This document shows positions 44,904 to 53,796 of a stretch of DNA of 64,000 nt, one piece after another. Every line of letters starts with the position of its first letter. The first letter of the stretch is position 1. Source of the stretch: Pseudoglutamicibacter albus. GTDB lineage: Bacteria; Actinomycetota; Actinomycetes; Actinomycetales; Micrococcaceae. The DNA is taken from contig NZ_JAKRCW010000007.1 of NCBI RefSeq assembly GCF_022346425.1, positions 1 to 64,000 on the forward strand, in the 5' to 3' direction. A program made the translations under genes and the position numbers. The notes beneath the pieces are model-generated. The model was not told the origin of the DNA. It saw only the letters and a program-made list of their open reading frames with translations, and ran no database searches.

Positions 44904-46433
44904 CTAGCTATCGTTGCCGTTCGGCGATACTGCACGGCGGCCAGAGCCACCCGTCTTCCACTGGCTGCCAAGAGCGATCATGACCAGCATGTCCTCCGTG
45001 AGCCCCGCGTTCGGGTACACGTCGATGAGGTCGCCGTCACGCATGACAGCTACGCGGTTCGAGTTATCGAGCACCTCGGTCATGTCGCTCGAGATCAGGA
45101 TGACAGCGCCACCGTGGCCGGTGATTTCGCTAATCATTTCGTAAACCACTTCACGCGAGGCAACGTCAACACCGCGGGTCGGGTGGCTGAGCACAACAAC
45201 ATCGGCGTCAGCCTGCAGCCACTTCGCCAGCGCTACCTTCTGCTGGTCACCGCCGGAGAGGTTACCGATCGATTCGTGTGGGCCGACCGCGCTGATGTCG
45301 AGGCGCTGCATGGTTGCCACAACTTCACGGAAACGCTTAGCTTCCTCAACGAAAGAGGTGCCTTCCATCGGCTGCATCGTGGCGCTCGCCATCGTGTCAT
45401 CCTTGGTGATGCCGCGAGCGTTGTCTTCGTCGTGCAGGTAGGCGATGCCGTTCTTGGTGGCATCCTCCGTTGACTGAATGCTGATCTCGTTGCCGTTGAG
45501 TCGCAACGTTCCACCGGTCGACGGGTTGAGGCCGCCGATGGCCGCGCCGAGTTCGATGTGGCCGGAACGGCGCATACCCGTGATGCCGAGAACTTCGCCG
45601 CGGTTGACCGTGAGCGTGACAGGGTTGACGCCCTTTGCTTCAAACGCCTCGATCTCGAACAGCGGCTCGGGATCTGCAAGCTCCGTAGGCCGCTCAACTG
45701 GGGCGAACTCGCGCATGAAGATCGCGTTGGCGATACCGGGCGCGCCACCGGATTCGCTTGGCTCAAGTTCGCCGAAGATTCTTCCGTCACGAATGATGAC
45801 GATGCGGTCGCTGAGGGACTGCACCTCATCCAGACGGTGGGAAATGTAGACGACAGAACGGCCTTGTTTGGTCAGGCGGTTGGTGATGGCGTGCAACACA
45901 GAGATCTCGAGGTCATTGGAGACCGCGGTGATCTCGTCCAGAAGCAGCAGGTGAGACTCTTCGAAGGAGAGGCGGAGCAACCGCACGCAGACCTGTTCAG
46001 CGCGTGCGAGGTCGCCTAGACGCGCGTTAGGGTCGATGTTGATCCCGTCGGCTTCGAGCAGTTCTTGAGCCTGCTTGACTTTTTCTTCATACGGAGCGCT
46101 GGCTTGGAACGAGGTGGCGAAGATCTCCTCGGCCACCGTGAGCTCTGGGTCGACTGTGAAATCTTGCGGGATTGCACTGACTCCAGCGGCCAAGGCTGCC
46201 TCACGTGAATCGGGGTTGTAAGGCTCCCCCGCGAGGATCATTTCGCCCTCGTCAGCCTTGTAGGCGCCGCCAATGACGTTGAGCAACGTTGACTTTCCGG
46301 CACCGTTCTGGCCCACCAGGCCGATGATCTCGCCGCGTGCGATGTCGAGGTTGATATCGACAAGCGCGTCCTTGGAGCCGTGGCGCTTTTGGAGGCCGCG
46401 AGTTGAAAAGAGGATGGAGTCCTGGTCGAGCAT
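44904..46433 (-). CDS. Orphan sugar-type (RbsA/MglA) double ABC ATPase
   Basis: 509 residues in two ABC halves. The first has GLVGQNGAGKSTLLNV and Walker B LLLLDEITAV but a signature drifted from the usual form (LGDLARAEQV). The second has a degenerate P-loop (ITGMRRSGHIELG), as is normal for this family, and a good LSGGDQQKVALAKWL. No permease or binding-protein gene is adjacent; the neighbour is the roadblock gene, so a role in sugar uptake is unproven. Confidence 0.85.
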   Translation of the reverse strand: MLDQDSILFSTRGLQKRHGSKDALVDINLDIARGEIIGLVGQNGAGKSTLLNVIGGAYKADEGEMILAGEPYNPDSREAALAAGVSAIPQDFTVDPELTVAEEIFATSFQASAPYEEKVKQAQELLEADGINIDPNARLGDLARAEQVCVRLLRLSFEESHLLLLDEITAVSNDLEISVLHAITNRLTKQGRSVVYISHRLDEVQSLSDRIVIIRDGRIFGELEPSESGGAPGIANAIFMREFAPVERPTELADPEPLFEIEAFEAKGVNPVTLTVNRGEVLGITGMRRSGHIELGAAIGGLNPSTGGTLRLNGNEISIQSTEDATKNGIAYLHDEDNARGITKDDTMASATMQPMEGTSFVEEAKRFREVVATMQRLDISAVGPHESIGNLSGGDQQKVALAKWLQADADVVVLSHPTRGVDVASREVVYEMISEITGHGGAVILISSDMTEVLDNSNRVAVMRDGDLIDVYPNAGLTEDMLVMIALGSQWKTGGSGRRAVSPNGNDS

Positions 46434-46681
46434 GGTTTATGAAGCTACCTTTCAAGACTGCCGTGATGGCGCAACAAAACGTGGTCGACGTCGGAGCATG
46501 GTCGACGTCCACGCCAGCTGACAGCTTGGATTCTCTTGAGTTCTCTACAAACGACAGAATGCTATAACTGAATTCTAACCTACGCCAGGAAGCGTTACGC
46601 ACAGTCGCTGGCAGATGACCCGGGTTGAGCGTTATCGGCGTGCCGTCACCAAAAGATTTTCGTGTTCCATAAGCTAGCGGT

Positions 46682-47341
46682 GTGGGTTTTAGCGCAGACA
46701 CGACACGGTTGAGGTCAACCGGTGTTCCGCACGAATTTTCGATGGTGCTGGACGGTCTGAAGCGCGCCCTGGTTCGTCCTGAGATGACGCTCGAAGAGAT
46801 CCCCGCACCTAAACGTCTAGCCCCATACGCGGTCGCGCTCAAAGCGAATGTCGCAGCCGTTCAAGGTGAGGTTAAAGACAAAACCATCAAGGGTTCAAGC
46901 GCTGTTCCAAGCGCTGAAACGGACTCTAGCTCGGAGCTTGCCACGGGCAGGTTCATTTTGCTGTTTGATCCGCAAGGCAACACGGTATGGGACGGCACCA
47001 TGCGCATCGTGACCTATATCCGCGCCGAAGTTGATGGCGAGATGGGTAACGATCAGCTCGCCGCTTCTGTCGCGTGGACGTGGCTGGTTGAGGCCCTCGA
47101 GGAACACGGCGCACCCTACCGCCGCGCCGGCGGGACAGCGACACGTGCCTTAAGCGAGAACTTCGGCGATCTTCAACAGCGGCCGGACTCTGTCAACATC
47201 GAGCTTCGGGCCTCCTGGACCCCGGGCAACTACAACGTCCAAAACCAGCTTGAAGCCTGGTGTGACATGGTCTGTTCGTTCGCGGGGCTCCCCCCTCTCG
47301 AAGATGGGATTACACCGCTTCCCAACGTCCGCCTCACTTAA
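46682..47341 (+). CDS. DUF3000-family protein
   Basis: 219 residues. The pattern ELATGRFILLFDPQGNTVWDG, with SVAWTWLVEALEEHGA and a C-terminal GLPPLEDG, fits DUF3000, a family found beside ribonuclease D in actinobacteria, as here. GTG start. About 248 bases of non-coding DNA separate it from the divergent ABC ATPase. Function unknown. Confidence 0.85.
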   Translation: MGFSADTTRLRSTGVPHEFSMVLDGLKRALVRPEMTLEEIPAPKRLAPYAVALKANVAAVQGEVKDKTIKGSSAVPSAETDSSSELATGRFILLFDPQGNTVWDGTMRIVTYIRAEVDGEMGNDQLAASVAWTWLVEALEEHGAPYRRAGGTATRALSENFGDLQQRPDSVNIELRASWTPGNYNVQNQLEAWCDMVCSFAGLPPLEDGITPLPNVRLT

Positions 47342-47421
47342 GCGAGTTCCCTGCTGAGGCGGCGTGAGCATCGGGTAAAGTACGCCTCATCTGGTCACTG
47401 GCCAGTATGATAAGAAGAACC

Positions 47422-48696
47422 ATGAAGCTTGATCCCCCGCCGGCAGCACTTCTCGCCTCTGGTCAGTTCCCGGAGCGCGATCCTTCAACTCTCCCCCTGC
47501 TTGATTCTCCTGCAGACGGGATCCCGCCGGTGATTTCCACGCGCGCCGCATTAGATAACGCGGTAGCGAGTTTACGTGAGGGGCACGGCCCTGTAGCGGT
47601 CGATGCGGAGCGGGCGTCCGGTTTTCGTTACGGTCAGCGTGCATTCTTGGTGCAGTTGCGTAGGGTCGGTGCCGGGACGTTTTTGATTGATCCTGAAGCG
47701 TTCGATGATCTTCTGGACGTGAATGAAGCGCTGGCTGATGCCGAGTGGATTTTGCATGCGGCACATCAGGATCTGCCGTGCTTGCGTGAGCTTGAATTAC
47801 AGCCGAATAAGTTATTCGATACCGAGCTGGCGGCCCGTTTGGCCGGCCTGCCTCGGGTTGGTCTGGCGTATGTCACTGAGACGATGCTGGGTGTGCGTTT
47901 AGCTAAAGAGCATTCAGCGGCGGACTGGTCGGTGCGGCCTTTGCCTCAAGATTGGCTGAATTACGCAACCCTCGATGTTGAGGTTTTGATCGAGTTGCGG
48001 GACCAGCTTGAAATGCTTCTTCGGGGTCAAAAGAAGTGGGAGATGGCGCTCGAGGAGTTCGAGTATGAACGTCTCAAACCCGGGCCTCAACCAAAGAAGG
48101 ACCCGTGGCGGCGCACCCACGGTTTGCATCAGCTGAAAGATAAGCACCAGATCCTAGCGGTTAAGGAACTGTGGGAAGAACGCGAGAAGGTTGCGCAAAA
48201 TAAGGACCGCGCGCCTGGCCGTCTGTTACCGGATTCTGCGATTATCGCTGCGGCGCGGAACCTCCCGGCGACCGTTCCGGCACTGTTGCGCACTGAGGGT
48301 TTCCGCGGCCGGCTAGCCTCAAAGGAAGCCCGCCGCTGGGTCACAGCTATTGCTCGTGCTCGGAACGCAACCCGTTTCCCTCCCCGGACTGCGCGACGCT
48401 CAACGATGCCTCCCCCACGCTCCTGGAATGACCGCTTCCCTGATGCCGCCGAGCGCTACCAGACCGCGCGCTGGCGTTTGGAACGCGACGCCGATGCGCT
48501 AGGGATGCCGCTCGAGAACCTGCTGGCACCCGCTACTTTGAAAGAAATCTCGTGGCAGCCGCCCGAGGAGCTCACCCTTGATTCGGTGAGCGAACGATTG
48601 CGTGAGCTGCACGCCCGCGAATGGCAGATCCGCCGCACAGCCGCCGTGATCACGGTTGCGTTCTTGGAACCTGAACCGCTTGCGGACGCGTCATAA
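47422..48696 (+). CDS. rnd: Ribonuclease D-like exonuclease with HRDC domain
   Basis: About 424 residues. DEDDy exonuclease motifs are visible: VAVDAERASGFRY (I), ILHAAHQDLPCL (II) and NYATLDVEVLIELR (III). An HRDC domain follows around residues 205-290. It trims stable RNAs in the family. ATG 47422 follows AAGAAG; ATG 47407 is an in-frame alternative. It is 80 bases after DUF3000. Confidence 0.9.
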   Translation: MKLDPPPAALLASGQFPERDPSTLPLLDSPADGIPPVISTRAALDNAVASLREGHGPVAVDAERASGFRYGQRAFLVQLRRVGAGTFLIDPEAFDDLLDVNEALADAEWILHAAHQDLPCLRELELQPNKLFDTELAARLAGLPRVGLAYVTETMLGVRLAKEHSAADWSVRPLPQDWLNYATLDVEVLIELRDQLEMLLRGQKKWEMALEEFEYERLKPGPQPKKDPWRRTHGLHQLKDKHQILAVKELWEEREKVAQNKDRAPGRLLPDSAIIAAARNLPATVPALLRTEGFRGRLASKEARRWVTAIARARNATRFPPRTARRSTMPPPRSWNDRFPDAAERYQTARWRLERDADALGMPLENLLAPATLKEISWQPPEELTLDSVSERLRELHAREWQIRRTAAVITVAFLEPEPLADAS

Positions 48697-48764
48697 ACTC
48701 CATAGCGGGCCCGCTGCTGAGCACGAGCCTCCCCCGCATGTGATCCACCTCACTACTATGCGGT

Positions 48765-48783
48765 AACCTCCTGTTGAGAGGTT
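48765..48783. promoter_or_regulatory. Inverted repeat upstream of the beta-oxidation gene
   Basis: AACCTC-CTGTTGA-GAGGTT, 26 bases before the start codon; a possible repressor site, with no known match. Confidence 0.35.
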
Positions 48784-48808
48784 GAACCGCTTCCTAGGAG
48801 GAACTCAC

Positions 48809-51010
48809 GTGACCGATTCAGTCAACCCCACCGAAAACCCTGCTGCATCCAACGACTCCGCTTCAGCTACCGCAGACCGATTCGCACGTTTCGATGACTT
48901 GCGTTCGGCGGCCCCGAACGAAATCGTAACCCACGTTGAGGTTGAGGATCATGAGGTTGGCGGCCACACCATCGCCCTCATGACGATGGTCGCAGAGAAA
49001 GAGGGACATCCTGCAACCTTGGGGCCTGCCGGCCTAGCGAAGATCGGCCGCGCGGCCGAAGCTCAAGTCAAGCGTGCCGAAGCCGGTGAGATCGACGCGA
49101 TCGCTATCACAGGTACTGGCCGCACGTTCGCTGCTGGCGCGGATCTCAGCACCATCCGCACCCTTTCGGATCCTGATGACGGACGCCGGTTAGCAGAACT
49201 CGGCCACGTGGCCTACGACGTCATCGCTGATGCCGATGTTCCAAGTTTCGCGTTCATCAACGGTCAGTCCCTGGGCGGCGGTTTCGAGACCGCTCTGGCT
49301 TTCAAGTACCGCACCGTCAACACAGCCACACGCGCGCTGGGGCTTCCGGAGGCTGGCCTCGGTTTGATTCCTGGTTGGGGTGGCGTCTATCGCTTCCCGC
49401 GCATCGTGGGTATCGAAAACGGTCTGAAGGTCATGCTCGAGAACCCGCTGAAGGGCAACCGTTTCCTTACCGGTAACGAACTTGTTGAGATGGGCGGGGC
49501 TCATGTTGGTTTTGGGCCGGAGAATTTCCTGCAGGACTCCCTGGATTGGGCGGCATCCGTTCTGGATGGCACAGCGCCTGAGGCTCAGCGCGAACTCGAG
49601 GATCCCTCTGATCCTGAGGTTTCTGCCCGTTGGGATGCAGCACTGAAGTATTCGCGCGGTCTTGTTGAGAAAGCTACGCACGCCGAAACCCGGCCTGCGC
49701 CGACCGCTCTGCTTGATGCGCTGGATGCGAACCGTTCGATGACGCAGAAGCAATCTGCTGAGCTTGAGGTGGATACGCTTGCGCGCTTGATGTTCACTCC
49801 GGCATTCCAAAACACCATCTATTCGTTCTTGGAGCTATTCCAGGCGCGCGCTAAGCGTCCGGCTGGCGTGCCGGCTGTTGAGCCTCAGAAGATTTCGAAG
49901 GTCGGCGTGGTCGGTGCGGGGCTGATGGCCGCGCAGCTTGCACTCGTGTTCGCTCAGAAGCTGCAGGTGCCTGTCGTGATGACGGACATGGATGAGCAGC
50001 GCGCCCAGGCTGGCTTGGATCATGTTGCCGGTTACCTCGCTAAGAACGTTGAACGTGGCCGGATGAAGGAAGAGGACGCTCGCGCGATCCAGCAGCTCAT
50101 CACGGCTGGCACCGATAAAGGTGTTTACGCGGATGCTGATTTCGTGATTGAGGCCGTGTTTGAGGAGATCGGCGTCAAGCAGCAGGTTTTCCGTGAGGTT
50201 GAGAAGATTGTGCGCCCGGATGCGATCCTCGCAACCAACACGTCTTCGCTTTCGGTCAAAGAGATGGCCGAGGTCCTGGAGCATCCTGAACGTCTGGTGG
50301 GTTTCCATTTCTTCAACCCTGTAGCGCAGATGCCGTTGATCGAGATTGTGCGCGGGCCTGAGACCTCGGACCAGGTTCTTGCTACCGCGTTCGCCGCCGC
50401 GAAGGGCCTCGGCAAGACTGCAGTGCTGGTCAAGGACGCACCGGCTTTCGTGGTCAACCGTCTGCTGTTGTTGCTGCTCGGTCTGGTTATGGACGCATTC
50501 GATCAGGGCATGGACCCGCACGAAGCGGATTCGGCGTTGGATCCGTTGGGCCTTCCGATGTCCCCGTTTGATCTGCTCGCGATGGTCGGTTTGCCGGTTG
50601 CTCAGCACGTAGCTGAGACGCTGAACACGAGCTTCCCTGAGCGTTTCCCGCTTTCGAAGAACCTACAGACGCTCATCGATAACAAGATCACCTCAATCTG
50701 GTCGAAGGACGAGAAGGGCCGGAAGTTCATCCCGGAAGAGCACCTGGCCTTGCTTGAACGCGGGGACGCCACGATCACCAAGGATCAACTGCTCACAACG
50801 GTGCTCGATGCGCTGGCAACTGAAATCCGCATCATGCTCGATGAAGGTGTTGTAGCTGGCCCGCAAGACATCGACTTGTGCATGATCCTAGGTGCCGGCT
50901 GGCCGCAGCACCTCGGCGGCATCACCCCGTTCCTTGACCAGTCTGGTGCGAGCACCCGCGCCAACGGTGAAGCGTTCGGCGCGTGGAGCTTACCGGCATC
51001 CACGAAGTGA
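48809..51010 (+). CDS. fadB: Multifunctional enoyl-CoA hydratase / 3-hydroxyacyl-CoA dehydrogenase
   Basis: 733 residues. The N-terminal hydratase has GTGRTFAAGADLSTI, SLGGGFETALAF and LPEAGLGLIPGWGG with its Glu. The dehydrogenase has the NAD loop VGVVGAGLMAAQLA, VGFHFFNPVAQMPLIEIV and a C-terminal repeat domain. Together they do two steps of fatty acid beta-oxidation. GTG 48809 has AGGAGGA six bases upstream, so the earlier in-frame start at 48782 is not used. A thiolase partner (fadA) is not adjacent. Confidence 0.94.
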   Translation: MTDSVNPTENPAASNDSASATADRFARFDDLRSAAPNEIVTHVEVEDHEVGGHTIALMTMVAEKEGHPATLGPAGLAKIGRAAEAQVKRAEAGEIDAIAITGTGRTFAAGADLSTIRTLSDPDDGRRLAELGHVAYDVIADADVPSFAFINGQSLGGGFETALAFKYRTVNTATRALGLPEAGLGLIPGWGGVYRFPRIVGIENGLKVMLENPLKGNRFLTGNELVEMGGAHVGFGPENFLQDSLDWAASVLDGTAPEAQRELEDPSDPEVSARWDAALKYSRGLVEKATHAETRPAPTALLDALDANRSMTQKQSAELEVDTLARLMFTPAFQNTIYSFLELFQARAKRPAGVPAVEPQKISKVGVVGAGLMAAQLALVFAQKLQVPVVMTDMDEQRAQAGLDHVAGYLAKNVERGRMKEEDARAIQQLITAGTDKGVYADADFVIEAVFEEIGVKQQVFREVEKIVRPDAILATNTSSLSVKEMAEVLEHPERLVGFHFFNPVAQMPLIEIVRGPETSDQVLATAFAAAKGLGKTAVLVKDAPAFVVNRLLLLLLGLVMDAFDQGMDPHEADSALDPLGLPMSPFDLLAMVGLPVAQHVAETLNTSFPERFPLSKNLQTLIDNKITSIWSKDEKGRKFIPEEHLALLERGDATITKDQLLTTVLDALATEIRIMLDEGVVAGPQDIDLCMILGAGWPQHLGGITPFLDQSGASTRANGEAFGAWSLPASTK

Positions 51011-51014
51011 CACA

Positions 51015-51515
51015 ATGGGCAGTATGGAAAACAAAACTCCGGTAAATAACGCAGCGGCGGCAGAGGTTGCCTCGCCAGCTGAGCACGATGCGGCGCATCA
51101 GGGTTGTTGTGCCTCGCGTCGCGCTGTCCTAGGTGGCGCGGTCATGGGTGCCGCCGCCCTGGGGCTTGCCGCATGCGGACCAAGCGGCCCCGCAGAAATC
51201 CCTGAAGCCACGGGTAAGCCTGAGGCGGTTATGAAGGTCAGCGATCTTGCTGTGGGGTCTCAGGCGAGCGCGGCGGCAGGGCAGACCAAGCTCGTATTGT
51301 TCCGCCCCTCCGAGAAGGAGGTGCTGGCGTTTTCGGCGGTCTGCACTCACGCAGGGTGTGAAGTCAGCCCGGGTTCAGAGAACCGTTTCCACTGCCCATG
51401 CCACGAGTCCTGGTTCAAAGCCGAGGACGGCACCGTCATTTCCGGTCCAGCGAATGCGCCGCTACCGCGGTTTGCATGCGAGATCAAAGGCGAGGACATC
51501 CTCGTTTACATCTAG
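51015..51515 (+). CDS. Rieske [2Fe-2S] lipoprotein with Tat-type signal
   Basis: 166 residues. SRRAVLGGAVMG looks like a twin-arginine signal and LGLAAC a lipobox, so the protein is likely exported folded and lipid-anchored. The cluster ligands are CTHAGC and CPCHES. These single Rieske proteins are electron carriers of uncertain partner in actinobacteria. The start lies four bases after the fadB stop; ATG 51024 is an alternative. Confidence 0.87.
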   Translation: MGSMENKTPVNNAAAAEVASPAEHDAAHQGCCASRRAVLGGAVMGAAALGLAACGPSGPAEIPEATGKPEAVMKVSDLAVGSQASAAAGQTKLVLFRPSEKEVLAFSAVCTHAGCEVSPGSENRFHCPCHESWFKAEDGTVISGPANAPLPRFACEIKGEDILVYI

Positions 51516-51538
51516 TAGTTAGCAAGCCACTACGGTTT

Positions 51539-51572
51539 CAGGCCCCGGACAACACCCGTTGTCCGGGGCCTG
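51539..51572 (+). terminator. Terminator after the Rieske gene
   Basis: A perfect 15-bp stem (CAGGCCCCGGACAAC and its complement) with an ACCC loop, followed by CCGTTTTT. Confidence 0.9.
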
Positions 51573-51610
51573 CCGTTTTTCATGGTGATTCCGGCAGGCA
51601 CAGCAGTGTT

Positions 51611-51645
51611 GTCTAGAAGCGCGGCATAGCAGCGCGGTCTAGAAC
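51611..51645. repeat. 26-bp spaced duplication spanning the response-regulator stop
   Basis: GTCTAGAAGCGCGG and GTCTAGAACAG recur 26 bases apart; CTA at 51639 is the TAG stop of the minus-strand regulator, and the other CTA is at 51613. Confidence 0.6.
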
Positions 51646-52274
51646 AGTCCGCGTTCTCGGGCTTCGGCGACGGCCTGGGTGCGGGAGGTCACCCCAAGTT
51701 TTTCGAATACGTGAACCAGGTGGGTCTTCACTGTTGCTTGCGAAACAAAGAGTTTCTGGGCGATCTCGGCGTTCGTGAGCCCGTCTGAGACGCACTGCAA
51801 CACTTCCAGCTCGCGCAGCGTCAGGCTCGGCAAGGGTGAGACGAGCCGTTCCATGAGACGGCTCGCTATCGCCGGGGCGAGCGCTGACTGGCCAGCGGCT
51901 GCCGCGCGCACTGCCGGCAACAGCTCTTCCGGTGGGGCGTCCTTGAGCAGGTAGCCTGAGGCTCCGGCCTCGACTGCCGCGAGAATATCGGCGTCCGTAT
52001 CGTGGTTGGTCAAAACCAAAACCGGCATCGTGAGCCCCGCTGCACGCAGACGCTGAATAGCTACCGCGCCGGAGCCTTCATGGTCTAGCCGCAGGTCCAT
52101 CAAAACCAGGTCAGGGCGCTCCCGCTCAACCTCGGCAACAGCATCGTCTTCGCTTCCTGCCTCCCCCACTACCGTGAGGTCATCTTCCATCTCCAGCAGG
52201 GCGCGCAAACCAGCCCGGACCACGGGATGATCATCCACCACAACAATGCGGATGCGATCACGTGCTTCGCTCAT
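51639..52274 (-). CDS. NarL/LuxR-family response regulator
   Basis: 211 residues. The receiver has the acidic pair VVVDDHP and phospho-Asp in LVLMDLRLDHEG. The LuxR helix-turn-helix is LTLRELEVLQCVSDGLTNAE through ATVKTHLVHVFEKL. It pairs with the overlapping histidine kinase (4 bases) and lies near an ABC exporter pair that it may control. Confidence 0.93.
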   Translation of the reverse strand: MSEARDRIRIVVVDDHPVVRAGLRALLEMEDDLTVVGEAGSEDDAVAEVERERPDLVLMDLRLDHEGSGAVAIQRLRAAGLTMPVLVLTNHDTDADILAAVEAGASGYLLKDAPPEELLPAVRAAAAGQSALAPAIASRLMERLVSPLPSLTLRELEVLQCVSDGLTNAEIAQKLFVSQATVKTHLVHVFEKLGVTSRTQAVAEARERGLF

Positions 52275-53581
52275 AGCTCCTCCTCGCCGGTGTTACTAGC
52301 TTGCCCCGCTCCGTTCTGGCCTCCGCCTTGTGACGCGTCGGCTTCAAGCGGGATCCGTACAGAAATCCTTGTGCCCTGACCGGGCCGGGCATCCACCACG
52401 AGTTCCCCGCCCAGCTGTTGGGCCCGCTCACGCATCAAAGCCAAACCAAAGTGGCCTCTGCCCGGTGTGCCTTCCGGCGCTTTCGACGGACTAAAACCAA
52501 CCCCGTCATCGCTGATCGTGAGTGTCGCCGTGGCGTCATCGTGCTCAAGTGAAACCAAAACCCGGTGGGCCTGGGAATGCTGGCGGGCATTACCTACCGC
52601 CCCTTGAGCGATCCGCAGCAGCGCAGACTGTTGGCTCATCGTCAACGGTGGGTCATCACTCATCACGACCACGGCCGGGCCTGCCCCCACATCGGCGAGC
52701 CGCTCCAGGGCACCGGTGAGCGTTTCATCAGACAGCGCCGCCGGTGCCATCCTGCGCAGCATCCCTCGCGTCTCTGACTGCGCGTCTTCGGCTGCCGAAC
52801 GGGCCATGACGATGTATTCCTTCGTCTTACGATGCTCATCATCGGTTGGCAGGCCACGTTCCGCGGCGTGCAACAGCATCTGGATCGAGGACAAGGACTG
52901 GGAGACACCATCGTGAATCTCTCCAGCTAAGCGGGCACGTTCAGCCTGCACCCCGGCCTCCCGTTGACTCACGGTCAGTTCCCGCTCCGTGTCCAAGAGT
53001 CTCTGTAGCAGAGATTCACGCATTGCCGCCTGATACGCGACCGCGCGCAACGCCCAACCAATCATGATGCTGACCGATGCCCCCAGGACAGGGCCGATCA
53101 CAACCGCGAAAGAAAACCCGATGTGAAGGGAAACAAAGAAAATAGCGCAGGCCGTGGCGGCCGCAACAGCGACCGTGCCGAGCTTCATCCCCAAGAGGAA
53201 CAGCAACGCGAAAAAGAACGGAAACACCAAATACGAGGCTTCCAGGATCTGGCTCGCCGCCAGCATCCACGCCGCCCCCATGAGGCTCAGCCCGGCCACG
53301 GTTGCCGCGGTGTTTTCGTGAACCTTGCCTCGCTCAACCTGAATCGCGCCACCGGCCCACCCGGCAACGAAGAGCACAACGCCTGCCATGCCTAGCCAAC
53401 CGTGATGCGTCTGCCCCGGCGTCTTACTCAGCCCCACACCGGCCGCGAAAGCAATACCAGCGCACACGAGCATCACAATGTGCAGGCCAGCCCGCAACAT
53501 GCGGAAGGCCGGGGCCATCGCTGAAACAACATGCTCCGGCTCCGGCACTGCACGGGCAGAAGAAGGCGTGAGCTCAACCAT
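52271..53581 (-). CDS. Sensor histidine kinase (HisKA_3)
   Basis: 436 residues. About five or six membrane helices up to residue 190, a coiled-coil linker, then the HisKA_3 helix ERARLAGEIHDGVSQSLSS with the phospho-acceptor His. The ATPase domain has NARQHS, DDGVGFSP and GHFGLALMRERAQQLGG. There is no large extracellular sensor domain, so it may sense the membrane or a partner transporter. Confidence 0.93.
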   Translation of the reverse strand: MVELTPSSARAVPEPEHVVSAMAPAFRMLRAGLHIVMLVCAGIAFAAGVGLSKTPGQTHHGWLGMAGVVLFVAGWAGGAIQVERGKVHENTAATVAGLSLMGAAWMLAASQILEASYLVFPFFFALLFLLGMKLGTVAVAAATACAIFFVSLHIGFSFAVVIGPVLGASVSIMIGWALRAVAYQAAMRESLLQRLLDTERELTVSQREAGVQAERARLAGEIHDGVSQSLSSIQMLLHAAERGLPTDDEHRKTKEYIVMARSAAEDAQSETRGMLRRMAPAALSDETLTGALERLADVGAGPAVVVMSDDPPLTMSQQSALLRIAQGAVGNARQHSQAHRVLVSLEHDDATATLTISDDGVGFSPSKAPEGTPGRGHFGLALMRERAQQLGGELVVDARPGQGTRISVRIPLEADASQGGGQNGAGQASNTGEEEL

Positions 53582-53582
53582 A

Positions 53583-53627
53583 TGTATGAGAATACTGCGC
53601 TCAACCGCACGCCTTGACGCTCATACA
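53583..53627. promoter_or_regulatory. Inverted repeat in the HK/ABC divergent region
   Basis: TGTATGAG (53583-53590) and CTCATACA (53620-53627) are perfect inverted 8-mers 29 bases apart, starting right at the kinase start codon; a possible response-regulator site. Confidence 0.4.
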
Positions 53628-53643
53628 TCAACCGAAAGGTTGA
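53626..53643. promoter_or_regulatory. Palindromic element, copy 2 (upstream of ABC exporter)
   Basis: Identical to 36957-36974 (CATCAACCGAAAGGTTGA); here the palindrome extends one pair to ATCAACC-GAAA-GGTTGAT. It lies 153 bases before the permease start. Confidence 0.6.
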
Positions 53644-53796
53644 TCCTCGGCCTCAACCATGTTGGCAACCAAGATCAGTCCTCCGCGGGATCTATTCATG
53701 GGCGGAAATCGATGGAATGGAGATAACGAAAACCAGGCTGCACCGCAGGCAGTGTTGCATCGCAGCGTGGGGCAAGTACGAACGAAAGAGGTTGAA

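Noticed and set aside
46252-46842. Minus-strand 196-residue frame over the DUF3000/ABC gap
   Set aside because: It overlaps the 5' ends of both real genes and has no homology signal or ribosome site.
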